Below are positions 27,193 to 36,411 of a stretch of DNA of 64,000 bases, in pieces (position 1 is the first letter of the stretch; every line of letters starts with the position of its first letter). The stretch is from the NCBI GenBank assembly GCA_963545485.1, contig CAUUJG010000001.1, positions 62,001 through 126,000 of the forward strand, read 5' to 3'. Below the pieces are notes generated by a model. The model saw only the letters and a program-made list of their open reading frames with translations. It searched no databases and had not been told where the DNA came from. This DNA is from CAUTUX01 sp963545485. GTDB lineage: Bacteria > Bacillota > Clostridia > Christensenellales > CAG-917. The position numbers and the translations under genes were made by a program.

Positions 27193-28863
27193 GTGAAAAA
27201 GAGTAAGTTAGTAAGTTTAATATTTTTGTTTGTAATATTTATCTTTACATTGTCTGCATGTGGAAATAATCATGTTGGTACATTGAATTGCATTGTTGAT
27301 GGAAGAATAAACCAAATTATACAAGTGAATAGCAAAGGAGAATATGTAAGACCAGAGAATCCAAGATATAAAAGTGGTTATTTATTTAGTGGTTGGTATG
27401 AGGATGCAGAATATAAAATTCCATTTGCGTCATTGCCAAGAAGATTTAGGGGTACAAAAAATATATATGCTAAATTTATACAACGACCAATTACTACAGT
27501 TGTAGATGGCGAATACAGCAAAATTGGTTCAGTTGACTTGAAAAGTTATAAACCTGAAAAAGAAGGATTAACTTTTGATGGATGGTATCTTGATGATAAG
27601 TATGAGACTGTATATAGCGGACAGGATGTAGATAAATTATATGGTCGATTTATGGCTAAAGTTATTTATACAAATGGATATGAAATATTAAGAGATGAAC
27701 TTGTAATTCCTGGAACTTATGCTGCTGAGCCTAAACATGATATGCAGTTTATAAAAAACTATATGGATGATGAGGATATTTCATTTTTTGTAAACGGTGA
27801 GAAATTTGATTTTGATAAGATGCCAGTAATAAGAAATGTGGAGATTACAGTTAAATGGAAAACTCCAGGATTGAAATATAAATTAATAGAAAATGGTAAA
27901 TATGAAATAACAGAATTGCCAAAAAAAATTGGTAAAATAGATCCCGTTACTGGTGAATTATTATATCCTGTCTTATCATTTCTTTCAGAAGTTACTATGG
28001 ATATAAATTCTAATAAAGTTATAAAACAGGTTATATCTGTTAACCTCAAAGGTAATCAGGCAATTTCGAAAGTTTCAAAGGTATTGGTTGGCGAAGGAAT
28101 TAGATATATAAACAATCTTTCAGGAGATGCGTCAACGTTGGCACAAAATACAGAAGTGGTTTTGCCTTCAACCACCAAGATATTGGAAAATTCTTTTAAT
28201 TATCTTTCTGCAAATTCAAAAATAAGTATACCAGAAGGAACTGAAGTAATAATGAATAGTTTTTGGAGAACAGACTATACACGAGGAGTTTCAGTCAACA
28301 AAAATAAAGTAAAGATACCAGCAAGCGTAAAGAATTTAGCTCTTATGCCTTCAAATCTTGATTTCGCCGAAGGCAGCAAATTTATGATAGAAGACAACGC
28401 TATCTATAAAGATGAAGATGGTGAGAAGATATTGATAACTATCGATTCAATTAAAAAAGGCGATAAACTTACAGTAAAGGAAGGCGTAACAGGAATACAC
28501 GTAGGAGCTTTAATTATGCAAAATGTAGGGAATGGCATGTTGTTTGAGAGTATATCATTGCCATCTACATGGAAGAGTGTTGAGTATAATGAACAAGCAT
28601 TGAAATATGAGTACTATACAAATCCAAACAAATGGCTCGATGATGGAATAAGGCATGTTGCAGGCAGTGAGAATGGTGGAATAAATCATAGCGATGTGAT
28701 GAATGCAATTATTTTAAATTTACATCTTTTAACAGAATTAAAAATTAATATGACAAGATCTGAATTTGATTTGTTACCAATACCACCAAAAGTAATTTTT
28801 GATTCTAAAGAAAAACAAAATTTTTTACATATTGATTATGAGGATAAGGTAAAATTTTTATAA
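27193..28863 (+). CDS. Truncated third copy of lipoprotein A (N-terminal half)
   Basis: 556 residues colinear with the first half of the 1022-residue lipoprotein A. It has a signal peptide with lipobox (LSAC), InlB-type repeats (YLFSGWYEDAEY, LTFDGWYLDDKY), FMAKV, KNYMDDEDISFF and LRR-like elements. It stops at a TAA where the longer homologues go on to their BspA block. I place the start at the GTG (27193) because GGAAGA lies 5 bp upstream and the signal peptide then begins with basic residues; the frame is also open from a TTG at 27178. No ABC genes or lipoprotein B accompany it. It is either a short paralogue or a gene that lost its 3' half. Confidence 0.75.
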   Translation: MKKSKLVSLIFLFVIFIFTLSACGNNHVGTLNCIVDGRINQIIQVNSKGEYVRPENPRYKSGYLFSGWYEDAEYKIPFASLPRRFRGTKNIYAKFIQRPITTVVDGEYSKIGSVDLKSYKPEKEGLTFDGWYLDDKYETVYSGQDVDKLYGRFMAKVIYTNGYEILRDELVIPGTYAAEPKHDMQFIKNYMDDEDISFFVNGEKFDFDKMPVIRNVEITVKWKTPGLKYKLIENGKYEITELPKKIGKIDPVTGELLYPVLSFLSEVTMDINSNKVIKQVISVNLKGNQAISKVSKVLVGEGIRYINNLSGDASTLAQNTEVVLPSTTKILENSFNYLSANSKISIPEGTEVIMNSFWRTDYTRGVSVNKNKVKIPASVKNLALMPSNLDFAEGSKFMIEDNAIYKDEDGEKILITIDSIKKGDKLTVKEGVTGIHVGALIMQNVGNGMLFESISLPSTWKSVEYNEQALKYEYYTNPNKWLDDGIRHVAGSENGGINHSDVMNAIILNLHLLTELKINMTRSEFDLLPIPPKVIFDSKEKQNFLHIDYEDKVKFL

Positions 28864-28944
28864 TATAAACATTGTAACAATTTTGCTTTTAATTAGTTAT
28901 GGATTTAGTCGACTATAGTCTAAAAAATATCAATTGATTAGGAT

Positions 28945-29535
28945 TCATTTGTCGAAATGTTTTTCTAAAATAGGTAGCATTTTCATAAGTGCTGCGGCTC
29001 GATGACTGACTTTATTTTTTTCTTCAGACGAAGCTTCCGCAAAACTTTTTTTTAGCACATTAGAAAAAAATAATGGATCATACCCGAATCCGTTAGTACC
29101 TTTAGGCTCTGTTAATATATAGCCTTCAGCAGTTCCTGAAGTGTGAAATTCGCTGCCATCAGGGAAAACAAGAGCAAGGCATGTTTCAAAGTATGCATGT
29201 CGATTTTTTTCTCCTTTGAGGTTATCTAAAAGAAGTGCATTATTTTTTTTAGTATCGCATTCGGCTCCTGCATATCTTGCAGAATATACTCCAGGAGCTC
29301 CATTAAGGGCATCTACAATGAGTCCGCTGTCATCTCCAATAGCAGCACAGTTTGTCAGTTTATTAATGGTTCTGGCTTTGATAAGAGCATTTTCAAAAAA
29401 AGTTGTACCAGTTTCGGGAATTTCTTGATGTATATTTTTTTCATTAAGAGTTGTTATATTGCTAAAGTATTTGCCTAATATTGCTCTTATTTCTTTAATT
29501 TTGTTTTGATTATTACTTGCTATTACCAATTCCAT
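28945..29535 (-). CDS. rdgB: XTP/dITP diphosphatase (non-canonical purine NTP pyrophosphatase)
   Basis: It hydrolyses dITP, XTP and ITP to monophosphates, keeping deaminated purines out of DNA and RNA. Family motifs are all present: N-terminal IASNNQNKIKEI, GDDSGLIVDALNGAPGVYSA and GTNGFGYDPLF, and C-terminal SHRAAAL. The 196-residue length is normal for the RdgB/HAM1 family. The start overlaps the end of the upstream Na/Pi cotransporter gene by 23 bp, so the two are co-transcribed. It is cytoplasmic. Confidence 0.95.
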   Translation of the reverse strand: MELVIASNNQNKIKEIRAILGKYFSNITTLNEKNIHQEIPETGTTFFENALIKARTINKLTNCAAIGDDSGLIVDALNGAPGVYSARYAGAECDTKKNNALLLDNLKGEKNRHAYFETCLALVFPDGSEFHTSGTAEGYILTEPKGTNGFGYDPLFFSNVLKKSFAEASSEEKNKVSHRAAALMKMLPILEKHFDK

Positions 29536-31219
29536 TTTTTTTCTTTTTCCTATAGTTTTTGATTGTGTTGCCTATATTTATAAGGTGATCAGCTATACGT
29601 TCTACATTTGCTACGAGTGAGAGAAACTGAGCACCGATTTCAGCAGTACATTGGTTTTTTGCAAGTCTTTCTATATGATTATTAGAAAGTTCTTCAGTAT
29701 AGGCATCGACTTGATCTTCTATTTCATATGCCGCAGCTAAGGCATTTTCGTCTATTTTTACAAACGCCAGCATTATTTTGTCGTATAGCTGCTTAACTAG
29801 TTCCTGCAATTCAAAAATTTCATTTACAGCAGTTTCTGAAAAAGATAATTTTTTTGATTCAAGTACTTGGGCATATTCAATTATATTTTTTGCGTAGTCA
29901 CCAATTCGTTCTATATCAGATATCGTTTTAAACGAAGAGGATACAAAAATATGGTCAGTATTTGTTATTGGTCTATCTGATAGTTTTGTAAGGAATAAAT
30001 GGATTCCTTTATATAAAAAATTTATCTGTTTCTCATTGCGATTAAAATTATCTACACACTGGAAATCAAGTTTGCAAATTGTTTCTATAGCTAAATTGAA
30101 GTTACGCATTGCAATAGAGGCCATGTTAAGAATTTCATTCTTTGTTTGAGCAACTGCAATTGGAGGCGTTGATAAAAAGTGAGGTTCAATATATACAAAC
30201 TTAGGTTGATCAGGATCTTCCTTTTTAGGTTTTTCAGGTAATATTTTTTGTGAAAATTTAACAAATACGGATGTAAGAGGTAATGCCATAAGCATAGTTA
30301 CAATATTAAACACAGCATGAAATATTGCAATTTGTATCCCGGCATTTTTACCAATTTTGCCAAAGGCACTAGGAATTGAGTACATATGATGTGAAGCTGC
30401 GAACATAATCTGGTCTACGAGAACAAATATAAAAGTTCCAAATATGTTGAACATCAGATGTATGACAGCAATTCGTTTTGCATTAGTTGTACTTGTGAAT
30501 CCGGCAACAATAGCAACAACACAAGACCCGATGTTACTGCCGAGAATGAGATATATTGCTTGGTTAATATTGATTAGTCCAGTTCCAAGTAAAACGATGA
30601 GGATACCGGTTATTAGTGATGAGCTTTGAGCAAGTGCGGTTATTAAAGTTCCTATAAGAATTAAAAGTGCGAAGTTGTTTATATGAGATAGAAATGTTCT
30701 AAATTTTTCGCCAGCTGTAAATTTTCCAACTGCATCGCTCATAACCCAGAGTCCTAAAAATAAAAGACCGAGACCAGTTATAAATCCTGCAATATTTTTT
30801 AGTTTTTGTTTTTTTGCAAAAAGGTTGATTGAACCTCCAAATCCAGCGAGTGAAGCGAATACAATGCCGAGAGAAAAATATTTATCAAGTTGACCGAGAG
30901 ATATTATGAGACCCGTAATGGTAGTTCCAATATTGGCACCGAATACAACAGTTGCTGCTTGAGTTAATGTCATGATCCCGGCATTAACGAAACCGATAGT
31001 CATTACAGTAGTAGCACCAGAACTTTGTATTAAGCCCGTTGTTAAAGTACCGATACCTACACCAACAATTTTATTGTTCGAAGTTTTTTGAAATAGTTTT
31101 TTAATTTTGTCACTGGCGAGAATTTCTAAATTTTTACTTACAAAGGAAAGAGCCACTAAAAAACAACCTATACCGGCGATAAAAAGAAATAGTGAATTTA
31201 CAATGGTTTTCGGTTCCAA
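29513..31219 (-). CDS. Na+/phosphate cotransporter family protein with PhoU-like domain
   Basis: 568 residues. Two inverted hydrophobic repeats (residues about 1-310) carry the paired QSSGATT and QSSSL motifs of the Na/Pi cotransporter (PF02690) fold. A cytoplasmic PhoU-like helical domain (about 350-560) follows. It probably imports, or balances, phosphate with Na+. The start is TTG at 31219, chosen because GGAGG lies 7 bp upstream. It is the first gene of an operon with rdgB. Transport direction and substrate are assigned from the family only. Confidence 0.87.
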   Translation of the reverse strand: MEPKTIVNSLFLFIAGIGCFLVALSFVSKNLEILASDKIKKLFQKTSNNKIVGVGIGTLTTGLIQSSGATTVMTIGFVNAGIMTLTQAATVVFGANIGTTITGLIISLGQLDKYFSLGIVFASLAGFGGSINLFAKKQKLKNIAGFITGLGLLFLGLWVMSDAVGKFTAGEKFRTFLSHINNFALLILIGTLITALAQSSSLITGILIVLLGTGLININQAIYLILGSNIGSCVVAIVAGFTSTTNAKRIAVIHLMFNIFGTFIFVLVDQIMFAASHHMYSIPSAFGKIGKNAGIQIAIFHAVFNIVTMLMALPLTSVFVKFSQKILPEKPKKEDPDQPKFVYIEPHFLSTPPIAVAQTKNEILNMASIAMRNFNLAIETICKLDFQCVDNFNRNEKQINFLYKGIHLFLTKLSDRPITNTDHIFVSSSFKTISDIERIGDYAKNIIEYAQVLESKKLSFSETAVNEIFELQELVKQLYDKIMLAFVKIDENALAAAYEIEDQVDAYTEELSNNHIERLAKNQCTAEIGAQFLSLVANVERIADHLINIGNTIKNYRKKKKNGIGNSK

Positions 31220-31320
31220 CCGTTTCCTCCAAGTATTTCATTAAAAGTATAGAAAATAAGAGGTGGCAAGTAAAATAATAGACAGTCCAGAGTGTGTCAT
31301 TGTTATGGAATAGGCTTTCT

Positions 31321-31349
31321 TTGACTAAAAAAACGGTGAGTAATATAAT
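31321..31349 (+). promoter_or_regulatory. Promoter of the ktrBA operon
   Basis: TTGACT (31321-31326), a 17-bp spacer and TATAAT (31344-31349). The leader of about 90 nt holds a small hairpin, ATATCC / GGATAT (31398-31419). I see no match to a c-di-AMP riboswitch, which would be longer. Confidence 0.7.
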
Positions 31350-31444
31350 TTAGGCATGGCGATTGAGCGATTAAATAATATAAAAATAACATGTAACATA
31401 TCCGGAGAATATAGGATATTCATTAAATAAATCGAGGAACTTTT

Positions 31445-32815
31445 TTGTTATTCGTAAAGAAGAAATTATCAACAAATTCTAAAACTCAGTTATTAACAAC
31501 ATCAAGACATCTAGTATTCGGTATGCTTCTTGTTATATTGGTTGGAAGCATTTTGTTTATATTGCCGATATCATATAGAGTTGAGAAGTTAGGAAGGATG
31601 AAATATATAGATGCACTTTTTCTTGCTACAAGTGCGACATGTGTAACAGGTTTATCTTCGATTGATGTTTCATCACAGCTAACAATTTTCGGACAGATAG
31701 TTCTTATGCTATTGATACAAATAGGCGGTTTAGGGTTCATGACATTTACATCCGTTTTATATTTGTATTTTCTCAATAAGTTTTCATTATCTTCGCTTGT
31801 AACAATTAAAGATGATATAAAAGCTGGCAGTAGACAAAATAGTAAGAGATATATTAGAGGCATTTTGATTTGGACTTTTTCTGTTGAAGGAATAGGTTTC
31901 CTTTTCTTATTGCCTGCATTTAGTATTGGGCATACATTGAGCGGAGGAAAGGTATTTTGGAATGCGTTGTTTACATCTGTATCGGCATTTTGCAATGCGG
32001 GATTTTCAATATATGATGCGGATTCACTTATTAATTTAAATAGAAATTCATTACTTCTTATTGTTATTGCAGTATTAATAATTCTTGGCGGGATTGGGTT
32101 CCTTGTTGTAAGTGATGTATGGAACAGCAAAAGTTGGGCTAGGTTTAAAATGCATACTCAGGTTGTTATTCTTGTTACAGTTTTTTTGTTGGCAGGAGGA
32201 ACAATTTGGATTTTCGCATCAGAGTATTCAAATGCTTTTGATGATATGTCATTTGGGAAGAAGTTGGTAAATGCGTTTTTCTTATCCACAACAGCGAGAA
32301 CAGCGGGTTTTGCTAATGTCGATATGAGTAGTCTAAGACAGGGGACATCATCATTGCTCAGTTTCTTAATGTTTGTTGGAGCAAGCCCATCATCAACTGG
32401 AGGCGGCATAAAGACAACAACACTTTTTATATTGATGGTTAATGTTTTCATAGTTATAAGACAGAAAAAGCGTGCTGTTATAAATCGACAGTCAATAGGT
32501 GGCGATGCTTTTAAAAAGGCGTCTGTTATTTTAATTATGGCAATTTTGGTTTTTGCAGTTTCAATTGGAATTTTGTCATACAGCAATGGAGAATTGGGAC
32601 ATCAAGAATTGATGTTTGAACAGATATCAGCATATTCAACAACGGGTCTTTCGATGGGCATAACACATAAATTGAGTGTAATAAGTAAGTTAGTTCTAAT
32701 ACTGTGTATGTTTATAGGAAGGGTTGGTGTTATAACATTTTTATTATCAATAGCAAGGACAAAAAATGTTGGAGACAGTAAAATAAAATATAGGGAAAGT
32801 ACAATACAGGTATAA
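31445..32815 (+). CDS. ktrB: Trk/Ktr-type potassium uptake channel subunit
   Basis: A 456-residue membrane protein of the SKT superfamily (four M1-P-M2 repeats). Pore-loop signatures are recognisable, for example ATCVTGLSS, SAFCNAGFS, TARTAGFANVD and AYSTTGLS. It imports K+ and works with the downstream RCK subunit, with both genes in one transcript 14 bp apart. The start is a TTG with an AGGA site 7-8 bp upstream. The hydrophobic N-terminus fits the first membrane helix after a short basic tail. Confidence 0.92.
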   Translation: MLFVKKKLSTNSKTQLLTTSRHLVFGMLLVILVGSILFILPISYRVEKLGRMKYIDALFLATSATCVTGLSSIDVSSQLTIFGQIVLMLLIQIGGLGFMTFTSVLYLYFLNKFSLSSLVTIKDDIKAGSRQNSKRYIRGILIWTFSVEGIGFLFLLPAFSIGHTLSGGKVFWNALFTSVSAFCNAGFSIYDADSLINLNRNSLLLIVIAVLIILGGIGFLVVSDVWNSKSWARFKMHTQVVILVTVFLLAGGTIWIFASEYSNAFDDMSFGKKLVNAFFLSTTARTAGFANVDMSSLRQGTSSLLSFLMFVGASPSSTGGGIKTTTLFILMVNVFIVIRQKKRAVINRQSIGGDAFKKASVILIMAILVFAVSIGILSYSNGELGHQELMFEQISAYSTTGLSMGITHKLSVISKLVLILCMFIGRVGVITFLLSIARTKNVGDSKIKYRESTIQV

Positions 32816-32829
32816 AGAAAGAGGTAGGT

Positions 32830-33525
32830 ATGTTTCGTAAAAATAGAAAAAAAATGATGACTAGTAAAAAATATGCAATTTTGGGATTAGGTCGTTTTGG
32901 GGTAGAAATTGCGAAAAATCTTAGTGAACTTGGATGTGAAATTTTAGCGGTTGATCAGGATAAGGAAGCTCTTAAATCTTTGGAAAATATAGCTACATAC
33001 TCTGCAGAAGCTGACATTGCAGATGAAGGAGTTTTAAGAGACCTAGATATTCAGGATTTTGACGGAGTCATAGTTGCTGTTGGAGATAATTTACAATCTT
33101 CAATTATGTGTACCCAGATATGTAAAGAACTAGGTGCAAAATATATTGTGGCTAAAGCAAAAAACGAAACGCATGCAAAAATTCTTGAAAAACTTGGAGC
33201 TGATAAAATAGTATTTCCAGAAGTTTATACAGCACAGAGACTTGCAACGGTATTGTTTAATCCAAATATAAATGAACTTGTTGAAATGGAAGATGGATAT
33301 TCAATAGCTCAAATTTCATTGCCGGAATCTTGGGAAGGTAAAAATATTATTGGATTGGATATAAGGAAGCAGTATGACCTGAATATTTTGTTTGTAATAA
33401 GTGCGGAAGGAGTACTGGTACCGACGCCAGTAAGACAGTTTGCCAAAGGAGACAAAGTAGTCATTGGTGGACTTAATGAAGTTGTGACCGATTTCTTGAC
33501 TAAGGAAATTAATAATCGGGGATAA
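32830..33525 (+). CDS. ktrA: Ktr/Trk regulatory subunit (RCK domain)
   Basis: 231 residues. An N-terminal nucleotide-binding Rossmann domain (LGLGRFGVEIAKNL near residues 19-32, D in AVDQD near 46) is followed by an RCK_C (TrkA-C) domain with the typical end segment PTPVRQFAKGDKVVIGG. It is cytoplasmic and gates the membrane subunit encoded just upstream in response to ATP/ADP or NAD(H), and in many Bacillota also c-di-AMP. A GAGGTAGGT ribosome binding site precedes the ATG. Confidence 0.93.
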   Translation: MFRKNRKKMMTSKKYAILGLGRFGVEIAKNLSELGCEILAVDQDKEALKSLENIATYSAEADIADEGVLRDLDIQDFDGVIVAVGDNLQSSIMCTQICKELGAKYIVAKAKNETHAKILEKLGADKIVFPEVYTAQRLATVLFNPNINELVEMEDGYSIAQISLPESWEGKNIIGLDIRKQYDLNILFVISAEGVLVPTPVRQFAKGDKVVIGGLNEVVTDFLTKEINNRG

Positions 33526-33585
33526 GATTGTTTATTAAGTAACTTTTAATAGAAATTCAAGTTGCTTAGTTAACTTTCAGAAAGA

Positions 33586-33621
33586 TAGACGCACTTAATA
33601 TAAAAGTTATGTCTACTTTTT
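33586..33621 (+). terminator. Probable terminator of ktrBA
   Basis: An imperfect stem, TAGAC (33586-33590) / GTCTA (33611-33615) with inner ACTT/AAGT pairing, followed by T5. The rest of the 230-bp gap to yhbY is AT-rich and shows no other gene. Confidence 0.55.
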
Positions 33622-33755
33622 GTTAAATGATGTAGTTGTTCAATAATTATTTATCATAACAATATATAAATAAATAATTATGTTAATTTAATTAACCACC
33701 TTTATTTTAGTTACTTTATGAATATACAAAGTGTTAGAATAGTCGTTGAGGGAAA

Positions 33756-34052
33756 ATGATAGATAAGAAACAGCGAACACAATTAAGAAAGTTGGCAATG
33801 TTGGAAGACAGTGTATATACAATAGGGAAATTGGGAATCAGCGATAATTTAATCGCAACACTTTCTGATGCACTTGATGCAAAAGAGCTTATAAAAGTAT
33901 CTGTATTAAAAACAGCACCAGCAGGGATAAAAGATCTTGGGAATCAGTTAGTAGAAGCCCTTAATGCGGAGATAGTTACATTAATCGGATTCAAGATTAT
34001 TCTTTATCGTAGAAGTAATAAAAAGAATATCAAGCATAGACTGGATATATGA
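33756..34052 (+). CDS. yhbY: CRS1/YhbY-type RNA-binding protein
   Basis: 98 residues with the YhbY/CRM fold: LRKLA near the start, the GKLGISDNLIATLSDALDAK segment and the ELIKVSVLKTAP region. Bacterial members bind ribosomal precursor particles and act in large-subunit assembly. A GAGGG site precedes the ATG. It heads a cluster with the 59-residue gene and typA, so the operon is translation-related. Its stop overlaps the next start as ATGA. Confidence 0.92.
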   Translation: MIDKKQRTQLRKLAMLEDSVYTIGKLGISDNLIATLSDALDAKELIKVSVLKTAPAGIKDLGNQLVEALNAEIVTLIGFKIILYRRSNKKNIKHRLDI

Positions 34053-34228
34053 AAGACAAGACTAAGTTGATTCCGGAAAACAAAAATATAGATAAAAAAG
34101 AAAAAAGCGATATTGAAAAATATCGTGAAATGAAAAAAGGAAAAGGCAGAGCGGAAACACAGAGATTCAAGAAACAATATTTTGAGCTTTATGATGATGT
34201 TAAAATTAACCATAGAGAGGATTGGTAG
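34049..34228 (+). CDS. Small charged protein, 59 residues, between yhbY and typA
   Basis: ATGA overlap with yhbY and TAG directly followed by the typA ATG (34229) place this frame tightly inside the operon, which supports a real gene. The product is very rich in Lys and Glu (KNIDKKEKSDIEKYREMKKG...), with a C-terminal FKKQYFELYDDV. It has no signal or membrane segment and is likely helical. I do not recognise a family. A role next to two ribosome-related proteins suggests an RNA- or ribosome-associated factor, which is inference. Confidence 0.65.
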   Translation: MKDKTKLIPENKNIDKKEKSDIEKYREMKKGKGRAETQRFKKQYFELYDDVKINHREDW

Positions 34229-36055
34229 ATGATAAGAGAGGATTTAAGGAATATTGCAATTATAGCTCACGTAGACCACGGCAAAACAACATTGGTAGAT
34301 GGTATGTTGAGACAGTCCGGTACATTTAGAGAAAATCAGCAAGTAGAGACAAGAGTAATGGATTCGGGAGATATTGAAAGAGAAAGGGGAATTACAATAT
34401 TAGCGAAAAATACATCTATCAAATATGGGGATGTTAAGATTAATATTATTGATACCCCGGGGCATGCCGATTTTTCAGGAGAAGTAGAAAGAGTACTCAA
34501 AATGGTTAATGGAGTTATTCTCCTTGTTGATTCGGTTGAAGGACCTATGCCACAAACAAGATTCGTGCTTGAAAAAGCATTAAATTTGGGACATAAGATT
34601 ATTATCATAGTAAATAAAATGGATAAACCAGATGCACGATGTGCTGAAGTTGCAGAAGAAGTGTTAGAACTTTTGCTTGATCTTGATGCAACGGATGAAC
34701 AATTAAGTAGTCCAATTTTATATTGTTCGGGAAGAGATGCAACGGCGACATTGGATCCAGATAAAAAAGGTATAGATTTAAAACCACTCTTCGACACAAT
34801 ATTAAGACATATGCCGGCACCAGAAGGCGAAGCGGATGCCTCCCTACAGATTATGGTTTCAGCTATAGATTATAATGATTATGTAGGTAGAATAGGTATT
34901 GGTAGAATAGAAAGAGGAACAGTTAAAAGTAATCAAGAAGTTACGATATGTGATTTCAATTCTGGAATTTCTCCATATAAAGGGAAAATAGCAAATCTTT
35001 ATCAAATAGATGGTTTAAAGAGAACACCGATACAAGATGCTAAAGTTGGCGATATTGTATGTTTTAGTGGTATACCAAATGTAACTATAGGTAATACTAT
35101 TTGTTCAAATGATAAGATAGAGCCAGTTAAGTTTGTAAATATAGGTGAACCTACCATTGAAATGTATTTTTCTGTGAATGATGGACCTTTTGCAGGGAAG
35201 GAGGGTAAATTCCTTACATCAAGACACATCAAAGACAGACTAGAAAAAGAACTTTTAAAAGATGTATCTTTAAGAGTTTATGCGACAGAGAGTGCAGATA
35301 CATTTAAAGTTTGTGGAAGAGGTGAGATGCATCTGTCTATTCTTATAGAAACAATGCGTCGTGAAGGATATGAATTTTGTGTTAGCCCACCAAAAGTTAT
35401 TTTTAAAGAGGTAGATGGTAAAAAATTAGAGCCAATTGAAAGATTATATCTTGATGTTCCAACAGAAGACGTAGGATCTGTTATGGAAAGAATGGGGAAT
35501 AGAAAAGGTGAGCTTATAACCATGACGCCGAGTGGTAGTAGAATTAAAATGGAATTCAAAGTGCCAAGTAGAGGCTTGTTTGGGTTCAAAAATGAATTAT
35601 TGACGGACACTAAAGGAGAAGGAATAATGAACCAGCTGTTTGATGGTTATGCCCCATATAAAGGTGAAATAGCTAGACGAAATACAGGCTCACTTATAGC
35701 GTTTGAGACCGGAGAGGCAAACACTTATGGGCTGTTTAACGCACAGGAAAGAGGAATTCTCTTTATTACGCCACAGACAAAGGTATACGAAGGCATGGTA
35801 GTTGGAATGTGTCCTAAAGCTGAAGATTTAAGAGTAAATGTTTGTAAGAAAAAAGCAGTTACAAACATGAGGGCAGCAGGCTCTGATGAAGCACTTAAGT
35901 TGGTAACACCAAGAGTATTCAGTTTGGAAGAATCAATAGAATTTATTAATGCGGATGAAAGACTGGAAATAACTCCACAAAACATTAGAATAAGAAAGGC
36001 AATTCTTTCTGCGGCAGAAAGAATGAGACAGAACGCAAAAAGCAAGAACAATTAA
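34229..36055 (+). CDS. typA: Translational GTPase TypA/BipA
   Basis: 608 residues, the usual length. The GTPase domain has AHVDHGKTT (G1), RGITI (G2), DTPGHADF (G3) and NKMD (G4). An EF-Tu domain II-like region, an EF-G domain III/V-like region and the TypA-specific C-terminal domain (TPQNIRIRK) follow. It is cytoplasmic and ribosome-associated, and acts in ribosome assembly and stress adaptation. An AGAGAGG site, lying within the end of the small upstream gene, serves its start. Confidence 0.96.
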   Translation: MIREDLRNIAIIAHVDHGKTTLVDGMLRQSGTFRENQQVETRVMDSGDIERERGITILAKNTSIKYGDVKINIIDTPGHADFSGEVERVLKMVNGVILLVDSVEGPMPQTRFVLEKALNLGHKIIIIVNKMDKPDARCAEVAEEVLELLLDLDATDEQLSSPILYCSGRDATATLDPDKKGIDLKPLFDTILRHMPAPEGEADASLQIMVSAIDYNDYVGRIGIGRIERGTVKSNQEVTICDFNSGISPYKGKIANLYQIDGLKRTPIQDAKVGDIVCFSGIPNVTIGNTICSNDKIEPVKFVNIGEPTIEMYFSVNDGPFAGKEGKFLTSRHIKDRLEKELLKDVSLRVYATESADTFKVCGRGEMHLSILIETMRREGYEFCVSPPKVIFKEVDGKKLEPIERLYLDVPTEDVGSVMERMGNRKGELITMTPSGSRIKMEFKVPSRGLFGFKNELLTDTKGEGIMNQLFDGYAPYKGEIARRNTGSLIAFETGEANTYGLFNAQERGILFITPQTKVYEGMVVGMCPKAEDLRVNVCKKKAVTNMRAAGSDEALKLVTPRVFSLEESIEFINADERLEITPQNIRIRKAILSAAERMRQNAKSKNN

Positions 36056-36373
36056 ATATATTGGTAAAGTTCTAGCAATAAATGAATCAGTCGTGTCGGC
36101 AAGTTTAGCGATTGCAGGTTGTTTAAGATTATATAATTGTGTCTAAAAGTAAAAATGTATTTGAGTAGGTTAATGCATTTAAAAATCCCGATCAATTATT
36201 AATATGGATTAGAAGATGTGCTAAATTGTTCTTATTCGAGATGACACAAGAACATCTTTGAGAAATAGGGGTTGATAAGAACCAATTATATTAATGAATT
36301 TTGTATATATACATTAAATATATAGAATCTAACGGCAGTACATATTAATAAGTAAAATAGATATAACTTTTAT
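36056..36373. other. Intergenic region between typA and module copy 2
   Basis: About 320 bp of AT-rich sequence. No open frame, tRNA or convincing terminator was recognised; a weak dyad is at 36294-36327 (TTAATG...ACATTAA). Confidence 0.4.
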
Positions 36374-36407
36374 TTGACTCATACTAGATAGTTAAATACA
36401 ATAAACT
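36374..36407 (+). promoter_or_regulatory. Promoter with 18-bp dyad operator, surface module copy 2
   Basis: TTGACT (36374-36379), a 17-bp spacer and TACAAT (36397-36402). The dyad AGTTAAATACAATAAACT (36390-36407) covers the -10 as in copy 1. Nine bases separate the -10 from the GTG start at 36412, so this too is leaderless or nearly so. Confidence 0.78.
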
Positions 36408-36411
36408 TGAT

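Noticed and set aside
31350..31444. c-di-AMP riboswitch in the ktrB leader
   Set aside because: The leader is about 90 nt and holds only one 6-bp hairpin; the known aptamer is longer and more structured.
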